DNA from: Bacteroidetes bacterium UBA5697
GTDB taxonomy: Bacteria; Bacteroidota; Bacteroidia; B-17B0; Aurantibacillaceae
Length of the DNA stretch: 64,000 bases
Direction: 5' to 3'
Assembly (NCBI GenBank): GCA_002420145.1
Contig: DIHL01000023.1
Location: 248,001-312,000 of the forward strand
A program made the translations under genes and the position numbers. Under the pieces are notes generated by a model, which did not search any database, was not told the origin of the DNA, and saw nothing but the letters and a program-made list of their open reading frames with translations. Shown here one piece after another: positions 27,319-36,830 of this stretch (its first letter is position 1; each line of letters opens with the position of its first letter).

Positions 27319-27963
27319 ATGAAAACAGCAATTATTATAGGAGCAACTGGATTAACAGGGCAAGCAGTATTAAATCAATTATTGAATGATGATTATTTTA
27401 ATCATGTGATTGTGTTTGTTCGTAAGAAAATGGATATAACACATCCTAAACTCGTTCAACATTGCGTTGATTTTAATTCATTAGATTCTTATAGAGATTT
27501 AGTAAAAGGGGATGTGGTTTTTTGCTATATGGGAACAACAATAAAAGTTGCTGGCTCACAAGACGCATTTAAAAAAGTAGATTTCACATACCCCTCAGAA
27601 TTCGCAAAAATTGCTAAACAAAATATGATTAACACATTTTGTTTGCAAAGTTCGTTAGGAGCAGATAGTAATTCAACTAATTTTTATTTAAAAGTTAAAG
27701 GTGAAACTGAACAAGCTATACAACATTTGAATTTTAATTCATTTGCAAGTTTCAGGCCATCCATGTTACTAGGTAATCGCCAAGAATTTAGATTGGGAGA
27801 ACAAATAGGAAAAGTAGTGATGCAAACACTTTCTTTTATGTTTATTGGAAGATTAAAACGCTATAAAGCAATACATGTAAATCAAGTAGCTAGCGCTATG
27901 ATTAAGCATGCGAAGTCAGATAAAACTGGAAATGTAATTATTGAAAACGAAGAAATGCTTTAA
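27319..27963 (+). CDS. NAD(P)-binding Rossmann-fold oxidoreductase
   Basis: 214 residues. IIIGATGLTGQAVLNQLL is a dinucleotide-binding loop. The later parts (CYMGTTIKVAGSQDAFKKVD, FRPSMLLGNRQEFRLGE) match atypical SDRs of the HTATIP2/TIP30 kind. Substrate and role unknown. Its stop touches the stop of the convergent stress protein with no gap. Confidence 0.85.
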   Translation: MKTAIIIGATGLTGQAVLNQLLNDDYFNHVIVFVRKKMDITHPKLVQHCVDFNSLDSYRDLVKGDVVFCYMGTTIKVAGSQDAFKKVDFTYPSEFAKIAKQNMINTFCLQSSLGADSNSTNFYLKVKGETEQAIQHLNFNSFASFRPSMLLGNRQEFRLGEQIGKVVMQTLSFMFIGRLKRYKAIHVNQVASAMIKHAKSDKTGNVIIENEEML

Positions 27964-28788
27964 TTAGTGGATACCTGTACTAATACTTTCTCTTTTCATT
28001 GGGTTAACTGTTAAAACAGGTACATTACTGGTTTCAATAATTTTTGTAGAAACAGCACCACCAAACATTTCTCCAATGCTTAAATCTCTTTTATTCATTA
28101 ATACAATTAAATCACAATCGTTATTGTTGGCATAAGCAACAATAGCTTCAGCGGGGCTGTTTGAAGGAATTGATTTATTAGTACAAGCTACACCTCTATC
28201 TTTAATGTATTTTTTTACTTGATTTAAATATGGCAATAATTCGTTTTCGTATTTCTCGTCACTTGGACTAAATACAGAAACGATTTTTATAGTGGCATTA
28301 TAATATTTTGCTAATTGTACAACAATACCAACTTTTTCGCGGCTTTGAGCGCTCAAATCAATAGGCATTAAAATATTAGCACAACTATTTCTATTGTCTT
28401 TTGAACGCATTGTGATTACTGGACAAGGTGCGTTTTTAATAAATTTACTAACGTTTGTTCCTCCTAAGAAACTTCTAAAACGTACTTGTGTATCTAAACC
28501 AATTACAATTAAAGCACATTCTAATTCTTCAGCTTTTGGGTCAATTAATTCGTAGATATCACCTTTTAAGTTTAAAAACTCAGCTTCTAAGCCCGAATCT
28601 TTTTTAATGTTTGCTACTATTTCTTCTAAATCTTTTTGATGCTCGTGGTTGCTATTTGGAGAAGCATGCATCACGATTATTTTTGAACGAGTGAATTTTG
28701 CTAAATTGTAAGATTGCTCAATCGCAATTAAGGATTGTTTTGAAAAATCGATTGGAATTAAAATGGAGCTGTTTTCTTTAATTAGCAT
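27964..28788 (-). CDS. Universal stress protein, two tandem UspA domains
   Basis: 274 residues made of two UspA folds. The first opens with SSILIPIDFSKQS and ends FLGGTNVSKFIKNAPCPVI; the second opens with NILMPIDLSAQS and ends MFGGAVSTKIIETSNVPVL. Neither has the full GxxG(9)GS loop of ATP-binding Usp proteins, so nucleotide binding is doubtful. Such proteins aid survival under stress. A well-formed promoter lies upstream. Confidence 0.9.
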   Translation of the reverse strand: MLIKENSSILIPIDFSKQSLIAIEQSYNLAKFTRSKIIVMHASPNSNHEHQKDLEEIVANIKKDSGLEAEFLNLKGDIYELIDPKAEELECALIVIGLDTQVRFRSFLGGTNVSKFIKNAPCPVITMRSKDNRNSCANILMPIDLSAQSREKVGIVVQLAKYYNATIKIVSVFSPSDEKYENELLPYLNQVKKYIKDRGVACTNKSIPSNSPAEAIVAYANNNDCDLIVLMNKRDLSIGEMFGGAVSTKIIETSNVPVLTVNPMKRESISTGIH

Positions 28789-28804
28789 AAAAGTAGATTT
28801 TCGG

Positions 28805-28835
28805 CAAAGGTAAATAAAAATCGATGAATGTCAAA
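28805..28835 (-). promoter_or_regulatory. Promoter of the universal stress protein gene
   Basis: TTTG (28835-28832), exactly 19 bp, then TACCTTTG (28812-28805) on the minus strand: both elements match the Bacteroidota consensus. Predicted leader about 12 nt. Confidence 0.65.
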
Positions 28836-28876
28836 TTCAAGCATATTAATTAACAATTAAAAGGGTTAAATAAAAT

Positions 28877-30085
28877 CTACTTTTTAATAAATACATGTAT
28901 GTAATTATCTATCAATTCATCACATAAAGTATCAAATTGTGGTCGACTGATAAGACAAGTCATTTCCTCTTCATAAAAATCTCCCTGATCATAATACATA
29001 ATGCTGATGTATGCCATCTCTTTTTCAAAGGCCCCACTTTCACTATATTCTTTAACGCAATTGGCATAAAATGAAATCATATTTGGTAAGGGTAATGTTT
29101 TTGCTTGAACACCTTTAAGTAATAAAAATCCTTTAGAAACTGTAAACCCATTTTTTATGAATTCAAAACGAGTAAATTTTTTCTCAAAATACATCCAAAA
29201 CATACCAGCAATAGTAAATAATATATAAGCTGGCGGATATTTGTATCCTTCTCCTGAAAGTGAAATCAAGCCAATTACAAAAAATAAAACTGCAGCAATA
29301 ACATGCCCATTATCTTTTAACGAATAGGATAATGCATCGTTTACAACATTGTTAAACACTGATTTATTTTGTTGCATTAATCTTTCACGACAATTTAATT
29401 CAACAGATCCATCATCTAAAAATGTTTGGTTTAAAATGATAGACGTATGATTATATAATTCGGGAAGCTTAGTTTTAAATTCTAAAGGTTTCTCGAAAAA
29501 TGTTTCGATAACAACACTAAAAAACTCATTAATGTTTACGGAGCCGTATTTTCTTAATATACTTGAGTGTCCTTTTCGCATTCTACTAAATTCTCTGGCG
29601 GCGCAAGCTAGCCAACGTTTAAAATAATGCTCAAAAAAATAATCAGTATCATCTCCATTAATTCCGTTAAATCTTAAGGCGTGGCCAAATTCATGTAAGC
29701 CTAAATTTATTTTATCATCTTCTGATTGATTACCAGCCACAAAATCTTTCCAACTAAAACACATAAAACCACCTAAGTTAGTTTCACCTTTATGCATTTT
29801 GCCAGTTTGAGGATTTTTATATTCAGATGGATAAACTAATATCTGACTAAAGTGAGAATAATCCCATGTGTCTAACCCAAAAGTTACCTGAACGGCAGCA
29901 GCAGCAATCTGTATGCTAATTTGAGGCGTAATTAAAAGACCTTGTCTGCCAGTAATAGATTTGGAATCAATAAATGATTCTACTCGATTTACAAATCGAG
30001 TTTTATCTGAAGGATGGAGCTTTTGATAATAAGAATGATTCTTATCTAAAAATGATTTTATATCAAAATACTCTCTAATAGAAAT
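28877..30085 (-). CDS. MtfA-like zinc peptidase with no canonical start
   Basis: Contains LGLHEFGHALRF, an HExxH zinc site, inside an MtfA/M90-like domain. An in-frame ATG at 29797 would give 306 residues but cut off 99 family-like residues; my translation of 29798-30094 shows SFLDKNHSYYQKLHPSDKT and ILVYPSEYKNPQTG, which fit the MtfA N-terminus. That frame stays open to the nuoN stop codon and has no ATG, GTG or TTG. ATT at 30085 or 30079 is the best guess. The C-terminal 150 residues add two membrane segments. It may be a pseudogene at its 5' end or use a rare start. Confidence 0.65.
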   Translation of the reverse strand: MSIREYFDIKSFLDKNHSYYQKLHPSDKTRFVNRVESFIDSKSITGRQGLLITPQISIQIAAAAVQVTFGLDTWDYSHFSQILVYPSEYKNPQTGKMHKGETNLGGFMCFSWKDFVAGNQSEDDKINLGLHEFGHALRFNGINGDDTDYFFEHYFKRWLACAAREFSRMRKGHSSILRKYGSVNINEFFSVVIETFFEKPLEFKTKLPELYNHTSIILNQTFLDDGSVELNCRERLMQQNKSVFNNVVNDALSYSLKDNGHVIAAVLFFVIGLISLSGEGYKYPPAYILFTIAGMFWMYFEKKFTRFEFIKNGFTVSKGFLLLKGVQAKTLPLPNMISFYANCVKEYSESGAFEKEMAYISIMYYDQGDFYEEEMTCLISRPQFDTLCDELIDNYIHVFIKK

Positions 30086-30094
30086 ACGTTTTGA

Positions 30095-31483
30095 TTAACT
30101 AAAAATTTCAATCACATATTTAGGAACAATTCCTAATGCTAATGTGAAGATAGTTGTTAGAGCTAGTAATAACACATGAGATGTTTCCATCGTTACTTCT
30201 TGCTCCCCATCTTCTTGTTTAAAGTACATCGCAATAATTACTTTGAAATAATAGTACACACCAACTGCTGAGGTTAAAATAGCTAGAATAATTAACCATT
30301 TAAAAGTAGTGCCAATCATCACTGAGAAGATAAAATATTTAGCAAAGAAACCAGCTGTAATTGGAATACCAGCTAATGATAACATTGCAATAACCATACA
30401 AGCTGCCATAAATGGATGACGTTTTCCTAAACCATTAAATGCTTCGATGTTTGCATTGTCTTTTGCTTTAGATACATTATACAAAACTGTAAATGCAGCA
30501 ATAGAACCTACTGAATACGCTAATGAATAATATAAAATAGCACTTACACTCGCCATTCCTCTTTGGTTAGCTAAAATAGCCATTAACATAAACGCCGCAT
30601 GACTAATACTTGAGTATGCTAACATACGTTTTACACTTTGTTGTGTAGCGGCTGTAATATTTGAAACGACTAATGATAAAGCAATAACTACTGCTAATAC
30701 CATGCTCCATGATTCGTTAACACCACCAAACACCACTAAGAATAAACGCATAAAGGAAGCAAAGGCAGCTGTTTTTACAATCGTACTCATTAAGGCTGTG
30801 ATAACAGTTGGAGAGCCTTCGTAAACATCTGGTGCCCAAAAATGGAAAGGAGCAGCACTTACTTTAAATAACATTGCTACTAATACCATTAACACACCTG
30901 CATAAAAGAACGCCGGTAAATCTCCTTGAGCGTGAGAAATAAATGAACGGATTGCCATTAAATCAAAACTTCCAGTAGCACCATAAATTAAAGCGATACC
31001 AAATAATAAGAAACCAGAGGCAAATGAACCCATGATTAAATATTTGAATCCTGCTTCGTTAGATGCTAAATCTCTTTTACGACTTGCGGCTAATACATAC
31101 ATTGGGATAGAAAGGATTTCAATACCTAAGAACAATGTCGTCATGTTACTGAAACCAGTTAACATAATTGCGCCAACTAGTGCAAACAATACTAATGCAA
31201 AGTGATCAGTGACATGGTCTTGTTCAAAATAATCATTGGCTAAAATAAACCAAAAGAAAGCGGTTACTAAAATCACTCCACTAAATGCTAATGCGACGTT
31301 ATCAAAACGCATCATGTTAGCAAACATTTCGATATTGGTATTATTATTCCACTCCATGAAATTAGTAACATAAGCTGCTAAAATTCCAATTAATACTAAT
31401 GGATACAATAGTTTTTTGAATTTAAAAATTTCGGCCAACATGGCTAAAACCCCTAATCCGCTAATTATAAAAAGACCTTTCAT
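30095..31483 (-). CDS. nuoN: NADH-quinone oxidoreductase subunit N
   Basis: 462 residues, about 14 transmembrane segments. One of the three antiporter-like proton-pumping subunits of complex I in the inner membrane. The proton-antiporter core with FHFWAPDVYEGSPTVITA and RMLAYSSISHAAFMLMA is intact. It is the last nuo gene of the operon. Between its stop and the MtfA ORF there is no gap in the reading frame. Confidence 0.95.
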   Translation of the reverse strand: MKGLFIISGLGVLAMLAEIFKFKKLLYPLVLIGILAAYVTNFMEWNNNTNIEMFANMMRFDNVALAFSGVILVTAFFWFILANDYFEQDHVTDHFALVLFALVGAIMLTGFSNMTTLFLGIEILSIPMYVLAASRKRDLASNEAGFKYLIMGSFASGFLLFGIALIYGATGSFDLMAIRSFISHAQGDLPAFFYAGVLMVLVAMLFKVSAAPFHFWAPDVYEGSPTVITALMSTIVKTAAFASFMRLFLVVFGGVNESWSMVLAVVIALSLVVSNITAATQQSVKRMLAYSSISHAAFMLMAILANQRGMASVSAILYYSLAYSVGSIAAFTVLYNVSKAKDNANIEAFNGLGKRHPFMAACMVIAMLSLAGIPITAGFFAKYFIFSVMIGTTFKWLIILAILTSAVGVYYYFKVIIAMYFKQEDGEQEVTMETSHVLLLALTTIFTLALGIVPKYVIEIFS

Positions 31484-31539
31484 ACGTTTGTTTTATGCTT
31501 TATGAATTATGATAATCGTAATTCGAAAATTATTTTTTG

Positions 31540-33003
31540 TTATTTGATGTAAGTTAAAATTGCTTTTGTTCCTTCTTCTGCTAAATCATTTAATGGTTTT
31601 GGATATACACCAAATGCGATAATAGCAAAACAAATAATGTATAATACCCATTTATCAGTACTAGCTAAAGAACCAAATGCAATGGCAGAATCTTTACGTT
31701 CACCTAACATAATCGCTTGGTAGCTTCGTAACATATATACCGCACCTAAAATAACTGTTAAGCCAGCAAATGCTGCAACCCATGCGCCGTATTGATACAC
31801 GCCATTGATTAATAAAAACTCACCTACAAAACCGTTAGTTAAAGGTAATGCTACAGACCCTAACATGACGATTAAAAATAAAACGGCGAAGTTGCCATTC
31901 ATATTTCTGATGCCACCTAATTTTTCCATCTCACGAGTTCCTGTGTGACGCATTAAAATATCAGCAATTAAGAATAAACCTACCACGTTAACACCGTGCG
32001 CTAACATTTGCATCACCGCCCCTTGAATACCTTGTTGATTAGCTGATAAAATACCTGCTGCAATTAACCCAACGTGAGCTATAGATGAATAAGCAATTAA
32101 GCGCTTGAAGTCTTTTTGAACAATCGCAATACATGATGCGTAAAAAATACCGAACACGGATAAACCAATTGCTAACCATCCCCACTCAGCTAGTGCTAAA
32201 GGAGTAACTGGCATTAACCATTTAATTAATCCAAATGTTCCCATCTTTAACATGATACCTGATAATAACATCGTGCCTTGTGTTGGAGCATTTACATAAG
32301 TGTCAGGTTGCCAAGTGTGTAATGGGAAGATTGGCATTTTTATTCCAAATGCTAAAAAGATACACCAAAATACTACTGATTGTTGGTTTAAAGTTAACGA
32401 CTTACCAGCTTGATATAAATCAGTTACAGCCCATGATTTAATACCTGTTTCAAATCCAGTGTGGTTATATAAATACACTAAACCAACTAACATGAATAAA
32501 GAACCAAATAAAGTATAAACGAAAAACTTGAAAGTGATACGTCCGCGATTTTCTCCACCCCATAATAAACAGATAAAATAAATTGGAATTAAAGCTAATT
32601 CCCAGAAAACATAAAATAAGAAGCCATCATTAGCTGTAAACACACCTACTAATGCCATTTGCATTAATAAGATTAATCCGTAAAACGAATTTGGTTTTTC
32701 GTATGACGTATTAAATGATGATAAAATAATTAATGGCACCAAGAAAGTGGTTAATAATACCATTAACAACGATAAGGCATCAACACTCACAGCGAAGTGA
32801 ATCCCTAAAGATTCAACCCAAGGGCAGTTTAACATCAAATCAGCACTTGCGGGATTGTGTTTAAATTGAAACAACACTACCAGTGATAAAATAAATTCTA
32901 CAACAGATAAACCTAAAGCAACTGTTCTACTCGTGTTTCCTTTTGTGAAAAACACCAATAAGCTTGCTATAAGAGGTACAATGATTAATAATCCAACTAA
33001 CAT
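31540..33003 (-). CDS. nuoM: NADH-quinone oxidoreductase subunit M
   Basis: 487 residues, about 14 transmembrane segments. Antiporter-like subunit of complex I. FPLHTWQPDTYVNAPTQGTMLL and KRLIAYSSIAHVG are the characteristic parts. The early WELALIPIYFICLLWGG contains the key membrane Glu. It lies 26 bp after nuoL. Confidence 0.95.
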   Translation of the reverse strand: MLVGLLIIVPLIASLLVFFTKGNTSRTVALGLSVVEFILSLVVLFQFKHNPASADLMLNCPWVESLGIHFAVSVDALSLLMVLLTTFLVPLIILSSFNTSYEKPNSFYGLILLMQMALVGVFTANDGFLFYVFWELALIPIYFICLLWGGENRGRITFKFFVYTLFGSLFMLVGLVYLYNHTGFETGIKSWAVTDLYQAGKSLTLNQQSVVFWCIFLAFGIKMPIFPLHTWQPDTYVNAPTQGTMLLSGIMLKMGTFGLIKWLMPVTPLALAEWGWLAIGLSVFGIFYASCIAIVQKDFKRLIAYSSIAHVGLIAAGILSANQQGIQGAVMQMLAHGVNVVGLFLIADILMRHTGTREMEKLGGIRNMNGNFAVLFLIVMLGSVALPLTNGFVGEFLLINGVYQYGAWVAAFAGLTVILGAVYMLRSYQAIMLGERKDSAIAFGSLASTDKWVLYIICFAIIAFGVYPKPLNDLAEEGTKAILTYIK

Positions 33004-33029
33004 ATCTTTTTATTATTTACTTTTTAATA

Positions 33030-34916
33030 CTACTTAATGAATGTGAAAAATAAAATGGCAATAATTCCTAATACCATTCCGAAAATATAAAATCCAATGT
33101 GACCAGTTTGCACTTTACGAACTAATGAGCTCACCCCAGTTACAGCACTACCAACACCATTTACAATTCCATCCACTACTTGTAAATCCAAAAACTTATA
33201 GAATACTTCTGAAAGTAAATCTAACGGTTTACGAATAACTGCTTCATAAATTTCATCCACATAATATTTATTGTAAATTAATTTTTTGATACCAGTTAAC
33301 TTTTCATCTTTTGCTTCTGGTAGAATATTATTTTTAATATACACCATATAAGCAAAGAAGATAGTTGCTAAAGCTGCTGCTGTTGCAATAAACATTAAAG
33401 TCCATTCTTTAGCGTGATTTAATATACTAGGATTTTTATGTGCAATGATTGGATCTAAATGATGGTGGAACCAATTGGTTGTTCCCCAAAATTCAGGTAA
33501 ACCTAAAACACCACCAAAAATTGAAAGTATCGCTAAAACAATTAATGGAATGGTCATCGTGCTTGGTGACTCATGTAGATGATGTTCTTGTTCATGCGTT
33601 CCTCTGAATTTACCAAAGAATGTTAAGAATAATAAACGGAACATATAAAAAGCAGTAAGTATAGATGCTACTTGACCAAAGAACCATAAGGTTGGACTAT
33701 GCTCATAGGTATGTGCTAAGATTTCATCTTTAGAAAAGAAACCTGATAATAAAGGGAATCCGCTAATTGCTAAAGTTCCAATAGCCATTACTTTTCCGGT
33801 GATAGGTAAATGTTTCCATAAACCACCCATCTTACGCATGTCTTGTTCGCCACCCATCGCATGAATCACAGAACCAGCACCTAAGAATAATAAAGCTTTA
33901 AAGAATGCGTGAGTTGTTACGTGAAATACAGATGAGCTGTAAGCGCCAACTCCTAATCCTAAAAACATTAATCCTAATTGAGATACTGTTGAGTAGGCTA
34001 ATACTTTTTTAATATCGTTTTGAAATAAACCAATAGTTGCTGCAAATAATGCCGTTGCTACACCAACTATAGCTACTACATGAGATGCTTCTTCAGACAT
34101 TGAGTAGAAAATATTTGAACGAACAATCATATAAATACCCGCTGTAACCATTGTAGCCGCATGGATTAATGCAGAAACTGGAGTTGGACCAGCCATCGCA
34201 TCTGGTAACCAAGTGTATAATGGTAATTGTGCAGACTTACCCATGGCGCCAATAAATAATAATAATGCAATTATAGTTACAGTAGTTTCGTTACCTGTTG
34301 ATGCAATTGTAAATACTTGATCGTAAGAAATACTTCCAAATGTGATAAAGATTAAAATGATTCCCATTAAGAAACCTAAGTCACCAACACGATTCATAAT
34401 GAATGCTTTTTTAGCAGCATTATTATACGCAGTGTTTTTAAACCAGAAACCAATTAATAAGTAAGAACATAAACCTACACCTTCCCAACCCACAAACATA
34501 ATTAGGTAGTTGTTACCTAACACTAATAACAACATGAAGAATACGAATAGATTTAAATACGTGAAGAAGCGTACAAAGCCTTCGTCATCGTGCATATAAC
34601 CCATTGAGTAAATATGAATTAAGAAACCAATACCAGTAATGATTAATAAAAACCAAGATGATAATGGATCTACTAAAAACTCGAACGGAATTTTTAAGGT
34701 ATCAGAATTTATCCAAGAGAATAAAGGAACAATGTGAGATTTAACCTCAGAATTTTCTAATTCCATAAATATGAGCAACGATATTACAAATGATGCTAAT
34801 ACAGCTAAACTAGCTATCCAACCGGATAAGCTTTTGCTGATTTTTTTACCAAAGAATCCGTTTATTATAAAACCTAATAAAGGGAATAATGGAATAAGGG
34901 CTACTAATTTAATCAT
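33030..34916 (-). CDS. nuoL: NADH-quinone oxidoreductase subunit L
   Basis: 628 residues, the distal antiporter-like subunit with the long lateral helix at the C-terminus. Conserved parts are FVGWEGVGLCSYLLIGFWF, LPDAMAGPTPVSALIHAATM and the central KKVLAYSTVSQLG. Length and order are normal. It starts with ATG 4 bp after nuoK. Confidence 0.96.
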   Translation of the reverse strand: MIKLVALIPLFPLLGFIINGFFGKKISKSLSGWIASLAVLASFVISLLIFMELENSEVKSHIVPLFSWINSDTLKIPFEFLVDPLSSWFLLIITGIGFLIHIYSMGYMHDDEGFVRFFTYLNLFVFFMLLLVLGNNYLIMFVGWEGVGLCSYLLIGFWFKNTAYNNAAKKAFIMNRVGDLGFLMGIILIFITFGSISYDQVFTIASTGNETTVTIIALLLFIGAMGKSAQLPLYTWLPDAMAGPTPVSALIHAATMVTAGIYMIVRSNIFYSMSEEASHVVAIVGVATALFAATIGLFQNDIKKVLAYSTVSQLGLMFLGLGVGAYSSSVFHVTTHAFFKALLFLGAGSVIHAMGGEQDMRKMGGLWKHLPITGKVMAIGTLAISGFPLLSGFFSKDEILAHTYEHSPTLWFFGQVASILTAFYMFRLLFLTFFGKFRGTHEQEHHLHESPSTMTIPLIVLAILSIFGGVLGLPEFWGTTNWFHHHLDPIIAHKNPSILNHAKEWTLMFIATAAALATIFFAYMVYIKNNILPEAKDEKLTGIKKLIYNKYYVDEIYEAVIRKPLDLLSEVFYKFLDLQVVDGIVNGVGSAVTGVSSLVRKVQTGHIGFYIFGMVLGIIAILFFTFIK

Positions 34917-34920
34917 ATAC

Positions 34921-35232
34921 TTAGTTCTTTAATCTGCTTAATAAATCAATATCAATTGTTTTGAAATTACGATACACCATCGATAAAATAGCTAATCCTA
35001 CTGCAACCTCAGCAGCAGCAACAGCCATAATAAAGAATACAAATACTTGTCCAGATGCATCATTGTGTAAAGTTGAAAAAGCAACCAATAATAAATTCAC
35101 TGCATTAAGCATTAATTCAATACACATAAAAATAATAATTGCATTTCTGCGAGCCATTACACCAACTACGCCAATGATGAAAAGCACAGCGCTTAACATG
35201 ATGTAAAAATTAATAGGAATTCCGTTTAACAT
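34921..35232 (-). CDS. nuoK: NADH-quinone oxidoreductase subunit K
   Basis: 103 residues with three transmembrane helices. [16 protein letters not shown] carries the essential Glu of the membrane arm. Normal length. Directly between nuoJ and nuoL. Confidence 0.96.
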   Translation of the reverse strand: MLNGIPINFYIMLSAVLFIIGVVGVMARRNAIIIFMCIELMLNAVNLLLVAFSTLHNDASGQVFVFFIMAVAAAEVAVGLAILSMVYRNFKTIDIDLLSRLKN

Positions 35233-35246
35233 ATTGAGTCGTTATA

Positions 35247-35783
35247 TTAGTTTGTAGTTTCTTTTGAGTTAATATTTGTGTCACGCTTACCAATCATGAT
35301 AGCACCAACTAAGGCTGCTAATAATAATACAGAAGCAATTTCGAATGGGAATAAGAATTCACTGAATAATACTTTACCTAAATTCTTTACTAATCCAATT
35401 TGAGAAGAACCGCCGTGCACTAATTGTAATTGCTCAGAACCTTTTAAAGCACCAACCATTACAAATAATAACATACCGCCAATTGTTCCAGCAATTAATC
35501 TGGTAGCAATGTGTTTACGAGGCTCTGTATCCGCATTCAAATTCATTAACATGATAATGAATAAGAATAGTACCATAATAGCACCTGCGTACACAACAAT
35601 ATGCACCACTGCTAAAAATTGAGCGTTTAATAATAAATAATGTCCTGCAATACAGAAGAACGTTAATACTAAATATAAAACTGAGTTAACGGGGTTACGA
35701 GTAAAAACCACCATGAGTGCGAACATAATAGCAAGGAATGATAATATTCCGAAAAGCCATTGTGTAATTGTGTATCCTAACAT
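35247..35783 (-). CDS. nuoJ: NADH-quinone oxidoreductase subunit J
   Basis: 178 residues with five transmembrane helices; FLAVVHIVVYAGAIMVLFLFIIMLMN is the conserved third helix with the pi-bulge region. Normal length. It is separated from nuoI by a lipoprotein gene that is not part of complex I. Confidence 0.95.
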   Translation of the reverse strand: MLGYTITQWLFGILSFLAIMFALMVVFTRNPVNSVLYLVLTFFCIAGHYLLLNAQFLAVVHIVVYAGAIMVLFLFIIMLMNLNADTEPRKHIATRLIAGTIGGMLLFVMVGALKGSEQLQLVHGGSSQIGLVKNLGKVLFSEFLFPFEIASVLLLAALVGAIMIGKRDTNINSKETTN

Positions 35784-35796
35784 ATTTATTTTTTAA

Positions 35797-36210
35797 TTAA
35801 TTATTTGTTCCTATATAAGTATAATGAGTTGAGCCTCCGTTAGTGCCATTTGTTACATAATAATATAATGAATCATTGATGAATTTTCCATATTTATTTT
35901 TAAACTGCGAGCCATTATCGCTAAACGTATAATAATTAGCAACAGCTTCTAATGAAAATGTACTATTGTTAATTTTGATGCTTTTTTTATTTGCATCACA
36001 ATAATCTACACTTACACTTACGGTTTCAAAATATGAGCTGTCCTTAGTAGTTGATCCCATTACAGATTCTGTTCTTTTAACAGTGCAATAATAACTTCCT
36101 TCTACATTATTTCTATAATTTTTTTCATTATCTACACACGTATCTTTCTGACAACTTACAAGCGACATGCTCATAGCTGTAAAAAACAGTGTATTAGATA
36201 AATAATTCAT
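35797..36210 (-). CDS. Lipoprotein of unknown function in the nuo operon
   Basis: 137 residues. A lipoprotein signal ends in the lipobox SLVSC, followed by QKDTCVDNEKNY. The rest is beta-rich and polar with two more Cys, so a small outer-membrane or periplasmic lipoprotein is likely. I recognise no family. It lies in the same direction between nuoI (2 bp away) and nuoJ (13 bp away), so it is probably cotranscribed with complex I. Whether it helps assembly or was inserted by chance is open. Confidence 0.75.
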   Translation of the reverse strand: MNYLSNTLFFTAMSMSLVSCQKDTCVDNEKNYRNNVEGSYYCTVKRTESVMGSTTKDSSYFETVSVSVDYCDANKKSIKINNSTFSLEAVANYYTFSDNGSQFKNKYGKFINDSLYYYVTNGTNGGSTHYTYIGTNN

Positions 36211-36212
36211 TT

Positions 36213-36818
36213 TTAGTGTTTGTGACCCTTGTTTAATTTTTTTGCATCAAATAATTCGTTGTGTTTTAATCCTTCAACTTTTTTGAATGCTAATACTTCT
36301 GGAGTTTGGCGTTTGGAAACATCTATACGCGCATCCATTTTTTCAACCAATTTATCTTTTCCGTAAATAAAATCTTTACGCTCAAATTGTGCATCTACTA
36401 ATCTATCCGTTAAAAAGATAGCCTCTTTCGGACAAGCTTCTTCGCATAATCCGCAGAAAATACAACGCAACATATCAATTTCATAAGTTGCTGCATATTT
36501 TTCTTCACGGTATAAATGCTCTTCGCCTTTTTTACGCTCACCACTTGTCATGGTAATTGCTTCTGCAGGACAAGCCACAGCGCACATACCACAAGATGTA
36601 CAACGTTCTGCTCCATTATCATCACGCTTTAAAACATGTTGACCACGATATACGGTTGCAATAGGACGTTTTACATCTGGATAATTAATAGTAGGAGATT
36701 TTTTAAACAAGTGACTTGCAGTAATCATCATCCCTTTTGCAATAGCCGGCAAATACATTCTTTCAGCAAGACTTTGCTCTTTATTTGATACGACTACTTT
36801 TCTGTTTGTTAATTGCAT
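36213..36818 (-). CDS. nuoI: NADH-quinone oxidoreductase subunit I
   Basis: 201 residues from ATG at 36818 (the frame is open to TTG at 36824). Two 4Fe-4S motifs, CTSCGMCAVACP and CIFCGLCEEACP, carry clusters N6a and N6b of the peripheral arm, which pass electrons toward NuoB. The C-terminal tail of about 50 residues is longer than in E. coli. Follows nuoH by 12 bp. Confidence 0.95.
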   Translation of the reverse strand: MQLTNRKVVVSNKEQSLAERMYLPAIAKGMMITASHLFKKSPTINYPDVKRPIATVYRGQHVLKRDDNGAERCTSCGMCAVACPAEAITMTSGERKKGEEHLYREEKYAATYEIDMLRCIFCGLCEEACPKEAIFLTDRLVDAQFERKDFIYGKDKLVEKMDARIDVSKRQTPEVLAFKKVEGLKHNELFDAKKLNKGHKH

Positions 36819-36830
36819 TTTCAATATTTT

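Noticed and set aside
28877..29797. 306-residue start at ATG 29797 for the MtfA-like gene
   Set aside because: It removes the conserved N-terminal part of the domain, which is present and open in the same frame.
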